The notes beneath the pieces were generated by a model. That model was not told the DNA's origin. It did not search any database and worked only from the letters and a program-made list of their open reading frames with translations. Made by a program: the position numbers and the translations under genes. A stretch of DNA of 64,000 nt from JADCRZ01 sp031399065 (GTDB taxonomy: Bacteria; Bacteroidota; Bacteroidia; Chitinophagales; Chitinophagaceae): NCBI GenBank assembly GCA_031399065.1, contig JANNOM010000065.1, positions 19,916 to 83,915 on the forward strand, in the 5' to 3' direction. The first letter of the stretch is position 1. The number at the start of each line of letters is the position of its first letter. Below are positions 48,601-58,796 of the stretch, one piece after another.

Positions 48601-50877
48601 TTATTTGAGTATAAAACCGGCTTCTTCAACCTGTTTACTTGACCCTCCAATATACAACTTAAATGCACCGGGTTCGGCAACAAACTGTAAATCGCTGTTG
48701 TAAAAACGGAGATCTTCCCTGCCAATAGTAAATTTTACCTGCCGGGATGCGCCAGGTGAAAGGGCTATTTTTTGAAACCCTTTCAGCTCCATTACCGGGC
48801 GCGTGATGCTGCCCTCTAAATCGCGTATATAAAGCTGCACCGTTTCCACACCTTCATATTTACCGGTATTGGTTACGGTTACAGCAGCCGTCAGCTTACC
48901 AGAGGCCGTTATACTTTTTGTGTCCAATATAAGGTTGCTGTAAGTAAAGGATGAATAACTCATTCCATAACCAAAGGGATATAATGGTTCATTGGATACA
49001 TCGAGGTACTGACTGGTATATTTCTGGTTGGCATCAAAAGGGCGGCCGGTGTTTTTATGGTTATAATAAACAGGTATCTGTCCAACATTGCGGGGAAACG
49101 TCATACTCAATTTACCCGAAGGGTTAGCTTCACCGTACAATACATCCACTATGGCAGGACCCGCCATGGTGCCGCCATACCAGGTTTCGAGTATGGCATC
49201 CAGGTGTTCATCTTCCCAGGTAAGCGTAAGGGGCCGGCCGTTCATCAATACCAGCACTATGGGTTTACCGGTTCTTTTTAATGCGGCCAATAAGGCTTTT
49301 TGATTTGGGAGCAGCCCTATATCGCTCCTGCTCGCCGCTTCTCCGCTCATGCCGAAGGGCTCTCCTAAAAAAGCCACTATGATGTCCGATTTTTCCGCAA
49401 TGGACATGGCTTCCTGCAAGAGGGCTTCCGGTGATAAGGAGTCCGGTACCAGCATAGCCCCGTGCGGGTTCAATTTATTCATCAGCAGGGTATCGTCTAC
49501 CAGGTTGCAGCCTTTCGCGTAATAAAAAGGGGCGATATTCTTTTTTTCCTGCAGTGCATCCCATACACTGATTGCCTGGTTATAATCTCCTGCCCCGCTC
49601 CAGTTGCCTATCAGGTCGCGTTTGTTTTTTACCAATGGTCCTATAAAGGCGATCTTCTGAACGGCCTTAAGTGGTAATGCATTATTCTTGTTCTTCAGAA
49701 GCACCATGCTTTTTATGGCGGCTTCGCGGGCGAGCATTTTTTTATCATCGCTCATCATCTCTTTCCGGTTCATTTCTTCATTCACGAACCGGTAGGGATC
49801 GTTAAAAAGTCCGAGTTTATATTTTGCCTCCAATATCAGCCTGCAGGCATTATCGATTTCGGTGACGGACACTTTGCCTTCTTTAACCAGTTGGGGAAGC
49901 TGCGTTATAAAAAGCTCGCCTACCATATCCATCTCCACAGAAGCTTTAATGGCCCTGCGGGCCACTTCCTTTGCGTCGCCTATGCCGTGTGCGGTCATTT
50001 CATTAATAGCCGTATAATCCGTTACCACGAACCCTTTAAACCCCCACTGCCTGCGGAGTAGGTCTGTCATCAGCCATTTACTGGCAGATGCCGGGATGCC
50101 ATCCACTTCGTTGAAAGAACTCATTACGGTAGCAGCACCTGCATCCACAGCCGCTTTGTACGGTGGCAGGTACTCGTTGTACATGCGGATACGGCTCATG
50201 TCTACCGTATTATAATCTCTGCCGGCTTCCGAGGCACCGTATAAAGCAAAATGCTTTACACAGGCCATGATGCTACCGGTCGTTTTATAGTCGTTGCCCT
50301 GGTAGCCCCTTATCATCGCTTTCGCTATCTGTGATCCCAGGAACGGGTCTTCCCCGGCACCTTCGCTTACCCTTCCCCAGCGCGGATCGCGGGCGATATC
50401 TACCATGGGGGAGAAGGTCCAGTTCAGACCGTCGGCACTGGCTTCGGCTGCAGCGGCACTTGCGGTTTTCCGGATAAGTGCCGTATCCCAACTGGCAGAT
50501 AATCCAAGCGGGATGGGGAAAATGGTCCGGTGCCCGTGAATGATATCATACCCAAACAAAAGGGGGATTTTCAGACGCGTTTGTGTTACCGCCATTTGCT
50601 GTAACTTTTTTACCGCCACCGGGGTAAATGTATTGAACACACCACCCACCAAACCCTTTTTTATTTTTTCGTCCACTCCCTGGCTTACTACCGGGCCCGT
50701 AACATCGAAGCCTACCGAAACCAGGTTAAGCTGCCCTATTTTTTCTTCCAGCGTCATCTTCTTCATCAGGCCGGAAATATAGGTGTTCATACGCACCTGC
50801 TGATCCCTGGCTGCCTGCGGGTATGCAGCGGAGGAAAGAAAACAGAGGAATAACAAACAGCCTTTATGTTTTTTCAT
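48601..50877 (-). CDS. GH3 beta-glucosidase, BglX type
   Basis: A 758-residue periplasmic enzyme (signal peptide ending in AYPQA). The GH3 N domain carries the nucleophile Asp in GFVVTDYTAINEM. The C domain (MVLLKNKNNALPL, IVLVLMNGRPLTL) and the fibronectin-like C-terminal domain (VSNEPLYPFGYGMSYSSFTYS, AVTVTNTGKYEGVETVQLYIRD) complete it. GH3 enzymes of this type release glucose from beta-linked oligosaccharides, including beta-1,2-linked ones in GH144 loci. Confidence 0.94.
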   Translation of the reverse strand: MKKHKGCLLFLCFLSSAAYPQAARDQQVRMNTYISGLMKKMTLEEKIGQLNLVSVGFDVTGPVVSQGVDEKIKKGLVGGVFNTFTPVAVKKLQQMAVTQTRLKIPLLFGYDIIHGHRTIFPIPLGLSASWDTALIRKTASAAAAEASADGLNWTFSPMVDIARDPRWGRVSEGAGEDPFLGSQIAKAMIRGYQGNDYKTTGSIMACVKHFALYGASEAGRDYNTVDMSRIRMYNEYLPPYKAAVDAGAATVMSSFNEVDGIPASASKWLMTDLLRRQWGFKGFVVTDYTAINEMTAHGIGDAKEVARRAIKASVEMDMVGELFITQLPQLVKEGKVSVTEIDNACRLILEAKYKLGLFNDPYRFVNEEMNRKEMMSDDKKMLAREAAIKSMVLLKNKNNALPLKAVQKIAFIGPLVKNKRDLIGNWSGAGDYNQAISVWDALQEKKNIAPFYYAKGCNLVDDTLLMNKLNPHGAMLVPDSLSPEALLQEAMSIAEKSDIIVAFLGEPFGMSGEAASRSDIGLLPNQKALLAALKRTGKPIVLVLMNGRPLTLTWEDEHLDAILETWYGGTMAGPAIVDVLYGEANPSGKLSMTFPRNVGQIPVYYNHKNTGRPFDANQKYTSQYLDVSNEPLYPFGYGMSYSSFTYSNLILDTKSITASGKLTAAVTVTNTGKYEGVETVQLYIRDLEGSITRPVMELKGFQKIALSPGASRQVKFTIGREDLRFYNSDLQFVAEPGAFKLYIGGSSKQVEEAGFILK

Positions 50878-50878
50878 A

Positions 50879-52255
50879 TTATTCTTTTATGGCGGGACTT
50901 TCGAACCCCAGTTTTTTTAAACCATTTTTTATTTCAGGGCAGCTCATAAATAGTTTCCATAATAAGCCGGAGCGGTAATTTTCCATCATCACTATAATAG
51001 GTCCCTGGTCTATGGCAAGATGGGAGCCGGCATACCAGTTTTGCGTTTCGTTATAGGCATCGGTAAATCCGTATTCCCTCCATATCTTATCTCCCAGGGT
51101 ATTATAAAAATATTTCATCGCTTGCATCGAATACGCAGGAGTATAGGGAAAAGCAGAAATAGCTGCGGTAGGTGCAATAGTACCATGATCGTTGGTGGGT
51201 GAATGGGCATCATATCCGTTATAGGTATCGCAGGAGGTAAGTCCCCATGACGATGCACTATAACCTTTGTATTTACCGGGATTAACGATACAATGTTCGC
51301 GGTTAATGAGCGTGTGATTTTTATTCTGCTGCCAGTAATTGGCGTACTTATCTTTTAACCCCCTGGGGTCGAGACCGAGGAAAGAATACTGGGAGTAAAA
51401 TAGCGGTCCTCCATAATCGAACCCGAGCGGGAGTGTGATGCCGTAAAACGGCTTCCCGTTTTTAAAGAAATTACTTTGCGCCCAGCCGCGGTGATAAACG
51501 GAAGCACTCACGGGATAGCGTTCCGCACTGGCGGCAAGTATATACATAATCAGGCATTCATTAAATCCCCTTACAGGAAAATTCATCGCCCAGCCGTTAT
51601 TGGGGCTCCAGTGCCAGTAAAGCACTTCTTCCCCATTTTTCGTAAACCAGTTCCATTCTATGTCGTTCCAGAGACTGCTAATGCGATTGCGGAGTTCCTG
51701 TTCCGTCTTGTTGCTGCTATTAAAATATTGCCTTACACATAATAGTCCTTGAATCAAAAAAGACGTTTCCAGCAGGTCGGCCCCATCGTCTTTTCTACTG
51801 AATGGGATTGTCTTCCCAGTCGATCCGTTAAGCCAATGGGGAAATACGCCGTGATAAGCATCCGCCTTTGCCAGGAACTTTACTATCCGCAAAAGCTGCC
51901 GCGCGGCAGTGTCCCTGCCTATCCAGCCACGTTCCGCTGCCACAATTATGGCCATTGCCCCAAAGCCCGTTCCCCCCGTGGTCACTACCTCATCGCCATA
52001 GTCGAATGCGCGGTTACTTCTTTCTTTTGCCATACCGCTTACCGGGTGGGCAAAATCCCAGAAGTACCGGAAAGTCTGTTTCTGTACCAGGGTAAACAGG
52101 GCGGAGTCTGACAGATTCCTGGGCCGGCGGGTGGCATCGAATGCGGCGGGTGACTTAACAATTTTCTTTTGCGCAAGTGCCGGCAGGTTTATCAGCGCAC
52201 AAAACAAAAATACAGGTAATATGCGAATGCTTTTTTCCATCCATTCACCAAGCAT
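50879..52255 (-). CDS. GH144-type endo-beta-1,2-glucanase (PF10091 glucoamylase-like family)
   Basis: A 458-residue (alpha/alpha)6-barrel protein. The segments QTFRYFWDFAHPVSGMAKERS, TTGGTGFGAMAIIVAAERGW, LLETSFLIQGLLCVRQYF, WEVEF-like EVLYWHWSPNNGW, and NHLAIDQGPIIVMMENY-like SHLAIDQGPIIVMMENYRSG are the signature of PF10091/GH144. The first characterised member, from Chitinophaga pinensis, cleaves beta-1,2-glucan. The ATG at 52255 overlaps the SusD stop by one base (TAATG); the ATG at 52240 (MEKSIRIL) gives a cleaner signal peptide ending in ALAQ. The GH3 gene is two bases downstream. Confidence 0.85.
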   Translation of the reverse strand: MLGEWMEKSIRILPVFLFCALINLPALAQKKIVKSPAAFDATRRPRNLSDSALFTLVQKQTFRYFWDFAHPVSGMAKERSNRAFDYGDEVVTTGGTGFGAMAIIVAAERGWIGRDTAARQLLRIVKFLAKADAYHGVFPHWLNGSTGKTIPFSRKDDGADLLETSFLIQGLLCVRQYFNSSNKTEQELRNRISSLWNDIEWNWFTKNGEEVLYWHWSPNNGWAMNFPVRGFNECLIMYILAASAERYPVSASVYHRGWAQSNFFKNGKPFYGITLPLGFDYGGPLFYSQYSFLGLDPRGLKDKYANYWQQNKNHTLINREHCIVNPGKYKGYSASSWGLTSCDTYNGYDAHSPTNDHGTIAPTAAISAFPYTPAYSMQAMKYFYNTLGDKIWREYGFTDAYNETQNWYAGSHLAIDQGPIIVMMENYRSGLLWKLFMSCPEIKNGLKKLGFESPAIKE

Positions 52256-53790
52256 TAATTGTAATTCGGATTCTGCTCCAGGCGGTTATTGCTTAACTGT
52301 ATCTGTATAGCAGGTATGGGAAATACCTCATGCTTTCCTTTTACCCATACCTTACCATCCGCGGCAAAGGCAGCGGTTGCACGTCCCGCCTGTACGGCCT
52401 CCTGCCTTACCAGGTCGAAGTAGCGATCGTACTCCATGCCCATTTCCACTCTTCTTTCTTGCCATATCTGCTCCCTGGTAATAGATGTTATAGTATCCGT
52501 TAACCCGGCCCTTGTGCGCAGGCGTTGTATATCTGCTACGGCTTCACTTTGCCTTCCCGTAGCCAAGGCGGCTTCTGCATGAATCAGCAATATCTCGCCG
52601 AACCGCAGTATACGCACGTTCTTAGGTAGGCGGTCAATAGTCGCGCAGTTCCTTTCCTGAGTGCGGCTATGGTATGCTTTGTAGTTATACCGGTCATTCT
52701 CCACGGAATCACGGCTGGGTATCCGAAAATTATCCCAAAGTACTGTCCCCGTTGGGGAAGGATTGATGAAAATGATAGTGGCATTCTTACGCCGGTCATT
52801 TGATTCATACGCATTTGCCAGGCTAAGCGAAGGAGTGTTCAATCCAAAACCAAGGTCGGCCCATCCCCTTAGGCCCCCTGCTCTGGGACCCTGGTAAACG
52901 ACGAAAATATTCACTGCCGCATCGCAGGTCGCGTTAATGCCGGTCTGTACTTCAAATAACGTTTCCGCACGATTGGAACCAACTTCTCTCCAAATACTGT
53001 CATAACTCCTTAGCAGATTATAAGAACCTGCAACGTTCGGCAGATTAATTAACGTATCTGTAAGACCATAAGCCCGTTGGTAATTCTGACGGTATAGAAA
53101 TACTTTAGCCAGCATACCCATTGCTGCACCTTTAGTAGCCCTGCCGTTGGGATAAGCCGCTGTTCCTTTAGCCGGAAGGTTATTGATAGCAAATTCCAGA
53201 TCCGACTGTATAAGATCATAAATAGCTTCCTTGGTGGCTTTTTGCTGAAACTCCGTATTGTTAATCTCGCTAATAGGGGGCACCGTATCGATCTTTGGAA
53301 CACCCCCAAATATTCTCACCAGGTTAAAATACATGAGTGCCCGTACAAAGCGCACTTCCCCTGCATACCTTGAACGGAGTGCAGGTGCCGCCGGACTTAG
53401 AGGTATCAGTATTAGCGACTGGTTTACCCTGGCTATTACCCGGTAATACGCATTCCATATATCATTGAACGAAGAGTTGCTGGCATCCATGGTTAAATTG
53501 TCCAGCGGTATGGCATTGGGTGCGTCCGGAGGTGTACTGCCTTTATCAGCGTCGTCGGAAGCGATGCTGCTTACTGCTATAAAACTGCCGCCCAGCACAT
53601 TGTCGCTCCAAAGCCCGTTGTATACACCGGTTACCAGTTGCTCTGCAGCCGCCGGATCTGCCCGAATGGCCTCTTCAGTAACTTCACCCTGCGGAGCTAC
53701 TTCCAGTTCTTGTTTGCAGGAGGAAAAAACATTTAGCGTAAGAATAAAGAAGAATGCTATTGAACCTGGCTTATTTAAAGTGATGTTCAT
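52255..53790 (-). CDS. SusD-family glycan-binding lipoprotein
   Basis: A 511-residue lipoprotein starting at the ATG at 53788-53790 (MNITLNKPG), with the lipobox in NVFSSCKQE. The middle contains tetratricopeptide-like helices (EVRFVRALMYFNLVRIFGGVPKID, GRATKGAAMGMLAKVFLYRQNY), and the C-terminal part has NVRILRFGEILLIHAEAAL and MGMEYDRYFDLVRQ, which are typical of SusD. It works with the SusC protein encoded just upstream to capture oligosaccharides at the cell surface. Confidence 0.94.
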   Translation of the reverse strand: MNITLNKPGSIAFFFILTLNVFSSCKQELEVAPQGEVTEEAIRADPAAAEQLVTGVYNGLWSDNVLGGSFIAVSSIASDDADKGSTPPDAPNAIPLDNLTMDASNSSFNDIWNAYYRVIARVNQSLILIPLSPAAPALRSRYAGEVRFVRALMYFNLVRIFGGVPKIDTVPPISEINNTEFQQKATKEAIYDLIQSDLEFAINNLPAKGTAAYPNGRATKGAAMGMLAKVFLYRQNYQRAYGLTDTLINLPNVAGSYNLLRSYDSIWREVGSNRAETLFEVQTGINATCDAAVNIFVVYQGPRAGGLRGWADLGFGLNTPSLSLANAYESNDRRKNATIIFINPSPTGTVLWDNFRIPSRDSVENDRYNYKAYHSRTQERNCATIDRLPKNVRILRFGEILLIHAEAALATGRQSEAVADIQRLRTRAGLTDTITSITREQIWQERRVEMGMEYDRYFDLVRQEAVQAGRATAAFAADGKVWVKGKHEVFPIPAIQIQLSNNRLEQNPNYN

Positions 53791-53800
53791 AACGTATTTT

Positions 53801-56800
53801 TTATAATGAAAGATTAACCCCCAGAGCAAAAGTGCGTGTAGTAGGGTATGGCGTAAGCTCGATGCCGGAATTAAGTACGTCCGTGGAAAGCAGTTCCGGT
53901 GTGAAGCCGCTGTATGCGGTTAGTGTAAACAGGTTCTGACTGGTAACAAAAACCCTGAGGTTACTCAGCCACCCTTCACCACCAGCTCTCACGATAGTAT
54001 ATCCAAGCGTCAGGTTGTTTAATCTCAGGAAATCGCTCGTTTCCAGAAAGTAAGTGGACGCAGGTGTGGCATTGTTAATAATCCGTGGGTCGGAAGTGGA
54101 TGGGTTGGCGGTAGTCCATCGGTTATCGGCGTAGTCGGCTTCTATGTTATCGGTTAATTCAAAACGAAAAGCTTTTTTACCATTATATATTTTGCCTCCC
54201 CCGGTTCCGTAAAAATCGGCACTTAAGTCAAATTTTTTAAAATTTATTCCCAGGTTAAAGCCAAACGTTATTTTGGGCTGGTAAGACCCGGCGTATATTT
54301 TATCGTTCTCGTTAATTACGTCGTTGTCGTCGATATTGGCGTATTTTATATCGCCCGGCTGGGCGCCAGGCTGTAATACTACATTGTTTTTACTGGTATA
54401 ACTATTTACTTCCGCTATACTCTGGAATATACCGAGTGCTTCCCGTATATAAAAACTACCTACCGGCTGGCCGTTATCGGTACGGGTGGTAAATCCCTGC
54501 TGACCGACACCGCCGGATAGCAATGCCTGTCCGCCGTTGAGGCCGGTCAGTTCGTTTTGATTATAGCTGATATTACCTCCAACACTATAATCAAAGTCTT
54601 TAGAAATACTATTCCGCCAGTTAAGCGAAAGTTCTACGCCCCGGTTACGAAAGGAAGCGATATTGGTTACATACTGGTTGTCGGGGTCGCCGAATATACC
54701 CGGTATTACCCGGTTGGCGAGCGCATCTCTCGTTTCTTTATTATAAAAATCCAGCTCACCGGTCAGCTTGCTATCCATTAATCCGAACTCTATTCCTATA
54801 TCGATCTGTTCGCTGGACTCCCATTTCAAACCGGTTTCTTTTATATCCTGTATAGTAGCTCCTCTTATTATTCCATTGTCGAAAAAATAAGGAATATTAA
54901 CGGTAGCCGTAGTAATGTAATTATTGCTGCCTATATTATCGTTACCCACCAATCCCCAGCTTGCCCTCAGTTTCAGGTTGCTAAACAATTTCTGATTTTT
55001 CATAAACTCTTCCTGGCTTATTATCCAGCCTATACCGACTGTGGGAAAATAACCATATTTCTCACGGAAGCGGGAACTGCCGTCGGCCCGTATGGATGCC
55101 GTAAGCAGATACTTCCTGTCGAAGCTATAGTTAAGGCGCGAAAGAAATGACTGCCTGGTTTGATAATCCCCGGTACTGTTATTAATAGCCTGCACATCCG
55201 GGTTACCCTGCGACAGGTACCAAAGGTCACGATTTTCGGGAACATCAATGCGTTGGCCGGTAATCACGTTCTGCCGGTAACGTTCCGTAACCGAGCCCGC
55301 GAGTAAGGATATACTGTGCTCGTTAAACGATTTATCAAATGTGATAGTATTATCCCATACCCAGCGATAATTGCGGGTGTCACTGAGATTTAGCTGACTG
55401 TTAGGACGTTGCTGACCTCCACCCGCCGCCAGATAAGTAGCGGTATCGTTTAGAAACCGGTATCCATAGGTACGGTCGTTAGTGGATATGGCGTCTATAT
55501 TAAAACCGGAATGAAGCCGCAGCCAGCTTATAGGCGTCACATCCAGGTTGGCTGCCGCCTGCAAGCGGTTAACTTTTATGAACTGGTCCCTTTTATCGTT
55601 GCTTAATACGGGATTAATTATGTTGCCGAATGCGGAGGTGTTGCCGTACTTATTGCCCGATTTTGCCGGTACTACTGGCGCTGCGCGGTAAATGGCTCCG
55701 AAAGTTCCCCCTACATCATAAGCCTGTTCTGCACCGTTTGAATAAGATAGCTGGGTACCGAATTTCACGGCTTTGGAAATATTGATATCATTGTTAGCCC
55801 TGAATGTTATCCTTTTATAGTCGTTCCCTGTTATGATACCATTGTCCTCGATGTACCCACCGCTTACAAAAAACGTACTCTTATCCGAGCCGCCGGATAC
55901 GGAGATATTATGATTGGTCTGGAATGCATTTCTTAAAACGGTATCGAACCAGTCGGTGCTTCCATCGTAAGTAAGCGGTGGCCTGTTGGTATTAAAATTG
56001 GGACTAATATCCGCCAGGTAAGCACGGTACTGATCGCTGCCTGCCATCTCCACCAGACTGGAAGCCTGCCGGAAGCCTGCGTTACCATCGTACCTTACTA
56101 CTGTTTTGCCCGAGCGACCTTTGCGGGTGGTAATAATAATCACTCCGTTGGCGGCCCTTACTCCATAGATGGAAGCGGAAGCATCTTTTAATACATCAAC
56201 CGATACAATGTCCGCATTATTTATATTTCGGATATCGTCCGTAAGAACGCCGTCCACTACATAAAGGGGATTAACACCCGCCAGCGCTGAACCTGTACCA
56301 CGTATACGTACCTGTGGCTGGGAATTGGGCTGACCGGAAGAAATGATCTGTACACCAGCCACTTTGCCCTGCAATGCCTGCGTAGGTGTTTGCACCGGTT
56401 GCCGGGCCAGTTCTTCTCCTTTTACGCTGGCCACCGCCCCTGTTACATCTCGTTTTCGCTGTGTGCCATACCCTACTACTACTACCTGTTCGAGCGACTG
56501 ACTAGAACCAATCAGTGTTATGGTAAGAAGGGTATCGTCCGTTACCGGTATTTGTTGCTCGATATAACCTACAGATGATACCACCAACACTGCGGTGTCT
56601 GGAGCGTTAATAGAGAAAATACCGTCGGGCCCTGTAGAAGTACCTGTTGTGGTACCACGCACGCTCACGGTTGCGCCTGCTACCGGGTTGCTTTGTTCAT
56701 CCTGTATTTTTCCTGAAACCTGTTTGTTTTGCCCGGAAGCGGAAGTTTGTGTTACCGGGAGAGAGTCAGTTACGGTGGAGTCCTTTACGCGGGACAGAGT

Positions 56801-56938
56801 ATCCGTTGGTCTGGGTAATGTGTCTTGTGCAGATAAGGAATTAGCAAATGAAAGTAAAGAAACAAGCGTGCAGGCAAAAGTCAAATTCATTGATGGCAAA
56901 GCATAACCTATACTCAACCATGATCTGTTCTTTCTCAT
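53801..56938 (-). CDS. SusC-type TonB-dependent outer-membrane receptor
   Basis: A 1045-residue porin with a signal sequence near the start (MRKNRSWLSIGYALPSMNLTF, ending in LSAQ). An unusual Asp/Thr/Ser-rich insert covers residues about 38-75. Then come the carboxypeptidase-regulatory-like domain (VSGKIQDEQSNPVAGATVSVRG), the plug (VVVVGYGTQRKRDVTGAVASVKGEEL, QVRIRGTGSALAGVNPLYVVDGV) and a barrel ending in TRTFALGVNLSL. It imports the glucan oligosaccharides that SusD binds. The SusD gene starts 10 bases after its stop. Confidence 0.95.
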   Translation of the reverse strand: MRKNRSWLSIGYALPSMNLTFACTLVSLLSFANSLSAQDTLPRPTDTLSRVKDSTVTDSLPVTQTSASGQNKQVSGKIQDEQSNPVAGATVSVRGTTTGTSTGPDGIFSINAPDTAVLVVSSVGYIEQQIPVTDDTLLTITLIGSSQSLEQVVVVGYGTQRKRDVTGAVASVKGEELARQPVQTPTQALQGKVAGVQIISSGQPNSQPQVRIRGTGSALAGVNPLYVVDGVLTDDIRNINNADIVSVDVLKDASASIYGVRAANGVIIITTRKGRSGKTVVRYDGNAGFRQASSLVEMAGSDQYRAYLADISPNFNTNRPPLTYDGSTDWFDTVLRNAFQTNHNISVSGGSDKSTFFVSGGYIEDNGIITGNDYKRITFRANNDINISKAVKFGTQLSYSNGAEQAYDVGGTFGAIYRAAPVVPAKSGNKYGNTSAFGNIINPVLSNDKRDQFIKVNRLQAAANLDVTPISWLRLHSGFNIDAISTNDRTYGYRFLNDTATYLAAGGGQQRPNSQLNLSDTRNYRWVWDNTITFDKSFNEHSISLLAGSVTERYRQNVITGQRIDVPENRDLWYLSQGNPDVQAINNSTGDYQTRQSFLSRLNYSFDRKYLLTASIRADGSSRFREKYGYFPTVGIGWIISQEEFMKNQKLFSNLKLRASWGLVGNDNIGSNNYITTATVNIPYFFDNGIIRGATIQDIKETGLKWESSEQIDIGIEFGLMDSKLTGELDFYNKETRDALANRVIPGIFGDPDNQYVTNIASFRNRGVELSLNWRNSISKDFDYSVGGNISYNQNELTGLNGGQALLSGGVGQQGFTTRTDNGQPVGSFYIREALGIFQSIAEVNSYTSKNNVVLQPGAQPGDIKYANIDDNDVINENDKIYAGSYQPKITFGFNLGINFKKFDLSADFYGTGGGKIYNGKKAFRFELTDNIEADYADNRWTTANPSTSDPRIINNATPASTYFLETSDFLRLNNLTLGYTIVRAGGEGWLSNLRVFVTSQNLFTLTAYSGFTPELLSTDVLNSGIELTPYPTTRTFALGVNLSL

Positions 56939-57100
56939 AATTGTGATTTATTTTAGCAAGCGGCAAGCTCGAGATAGCGGTTCGTAATTGCGTATGCAAA
57001 AGCTGCACCAGGGCTGGGGTGGGCGAAAAGACCTAACTCTGTAAGCCGACTTATATCAGAATCGACAATTATAGAATCTTTAGGTATCAATATATGGAAA

Positions 57101-57131
57101 CAAACATAGCCAATCTATAATTAATCAACAA
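57101..57131 (-). promoter_or_regulatory. Promoter of the susCD operon
   Basis: On the minus strand TATGTTTG (57101-57108) matches TAnnTTTG, with a TTG at 57129-57131 spaced 20 bases upstream. The leader to the SusC start is about 155 bases and has no reading frame. Confidence 0.6.
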
Positions 57132-57146
57132 AAGTCAAATCGATAA

Positions 57147-58307
57147 TTAAAATGCCTGCCCCAGTTTAAATAAAGGCAGGTACATAGCGATCAGAATAAT
57201 TCCAACCACCAATCCAAGAATAATTATGATTAAAGGCTCAAGTAGTTTACTGAGTATGTTCGTCTGGTGTTCAACGTCGCTGTTATACTGCTCGGCTACC
57301 TTGGAAAAAAAGGTATCAAGTCGATTTACTTCTTCTCCAACTTTAATCAATAATACCATTTTAGCGGGATATATATCATGCAGGCTCATACTTTTATGCA
57401 ATGGTATTCCGGATATAATATCCTTTTCTATGAAAGCAAGAGATTTTTCTACCGGATAGAAGTCTATCATTTTATTAACCAATTGTATTGCCTGAAGAAT
57501 AGGTATTTTTGAGACAATGAGCAAAGACATCGTATTTGAGAATCGGGCAAGATTTATTTTTCTGATAATGGCACCAATAACAGGAACCTTCAATAACATC
57601 CTGCTGGTTAAAGATCTAAACCATTCCTTTCTTCGTTGCGATACACAAACTATTGCAATACCCACGATGGCTACTATGAAAAAAAGGAAAGACTTTTTAA
57701 CCCATGCGGAAATTGCAAGTACCATTTTAGTAATAAACGGGAGATCGCTCCCGAATCTTTTTAATATATCAGCAAACATAGGTACTACATACGCCATCAT
57801 AAACGATACAGCACCGAATGCTACCAGTAAAATTACCACCGGGTATGTTAAAGCACTAAGAATTTGTCGCCTCTGCTTTATTCTTTTCTGAAAATAATCT
57901 GCCAGCCCCTTTAGTATTATTACTAACCTTCCTGTTTCTTCTCCTATTTGTACACTATAATACTCATAAGAGATAAAATAGCCGCTTTGCTGCATAGCAG
58001 CAGACAAGGTAGCACCAGCTACTACTCTTTCCTGTAATGTATTAAACATTTGTTTATACTTCTTTTTTTCTTGCTCCTCTTTTACAAGATCCAATACAGT
58101 TCGAATATCTACTCCTGCCTCCAGTAATATTCCTGCCTCCAGGTAAAATCCTTCTTTCGTGCTATTCGGCAATTTATTGTTAGATAGATGGACATCCTTA
58201 TTAAGAAAACTCCAAATGTCCTTTTCTTCAACACGTACGGAACTCTTAATCTTTCCTTTAGAATGCTCTTTTCTAAAATCTTTTATATTAATAGATGTAT
58301 TGCTCAT
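57147..58307 (-). CDS. GspF/PilC-type inner-membrane platform protein
   Basis: A 386-residue protein starting at ATG 58307, with the TTG at 58310 rejected. Two T2SSF repeats are visible (GFYLEAGILLEAGVDIRTVLDLVKEE with IGEETGRLVIILKGLADYFQKRIKQRRQI, then KINLARFSNTMSLLIVSKIPILQAIQLVN with IKVGEEVNRLDTFFSKVAEQY). Three hydrophobic helices lie among them, the last being LLEPLIIIILGLVVGIILIAMYLPLF. It is the platform for a type II secretion or pilus-like assembly. It overlaps the pseudopilin gene by 20 bases. No ATPase follows. Confidence 0.9.
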   Translation of the reverse strand: MSNTSINIKDFRKEHSKGKIKSSVRVEEKDIWSFLNKDVHLSNNKLPNSTKEGFYLEAGILLEAGVDIRTVLDLVKEEQEKKKYKQMFNTLQERVVAGATLSAAMQQSGYFISYEYYSVQIGEETGRLVIILKGLADYFQKRIKQRRQILSALTYPVVILLVAFGAVSFMMAYVVPMFADILKRFGSDLPFITKMVLAISAWVKKSFLFFIVAIVGIAIVCVSQRRKEWFRSLTSRMLLKVPVIGAIIRKINLARFSNTMSLLIVSKIPILQAIQLVNKMIDFYPVEKSLAFIEKDIISGIPLHKSMSLHDIYPAKMVLLIKVGEEVNRLDTFFSKVAEQYNSDVEHQTNILSKLLEPLIIIILGLVVGIILIAMYLPLFKLGQAF

Positions 58308-58788
58308 CAAATATCTTGTAATAGTAATTCATTAATTCTTTAGAAGTATACCTTTTATTTATTACCAGGGGCAATAACTCTTTTTCCAAAAGTATGTCTA
58401 ATTTAAAAGACGAAATCAGCTTAATGCTGTCATTTAAATTACTACGTGAACGCATCCAATTCACCAGATGGAATGTATCTATAGACGAGCCCTGCAATCT
58501 AACTATGTTAGAATCATAAAACATATAATCGGTAGAAGTTTTTTGCTCAAATTGAAAGTTCAGTCCATTTTCCTCATTTCTTCCTGTAATGGCCTTTGCT
58601 TCTTCTACATCTACCTGTAGCGTTTTGCAAAAAAGACGATATTCCGATATATAATTTGATTTCGCATGAAACGTTTTAAAGCGATTATTAACAAGAAAAA
58701 GAACATAATAACTAATGGCTATCACAATACTGCTGATCAGCATTGCCGTTATGAGCTCAATTACTGTAAAAGAAGAAATTTTTTTCAT
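58288..58788 (-). CDS. Type II secretion pseudopilin (prepilin-type)
   Basis: A 166-residue protein. The N-terminus ISSFTVIELITAMLISSIVIAISYYVLFLVNNRF is a prepilin peptide: a short basic leader (MKKIS), a hydrophobic helix and the Glu at position 5 of the mature protein. A prepilin peptidase would cleave between Ser and Phe. The remaining 130 residues are not recognised. It is the pseudopilin next to GspF. Confidence 0.85.
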   Translation of the reverse strand: MKKISSFTVIELITAMLISSIVIAISYYVLFLVNNRFKTFHAKSNYISEYRLFCKTLQVDVEEAKAITGRNEENGLNFQFEQKTSTDYMFYDSNIVRLQGSSIDTFHLVNWMRSRSNLNDSIKLISSFKLDILLEKELLPLVINKRYTSKELMNYYYKIFDEQYIY

Positions 58789-58796
58789 ATCAAAGC

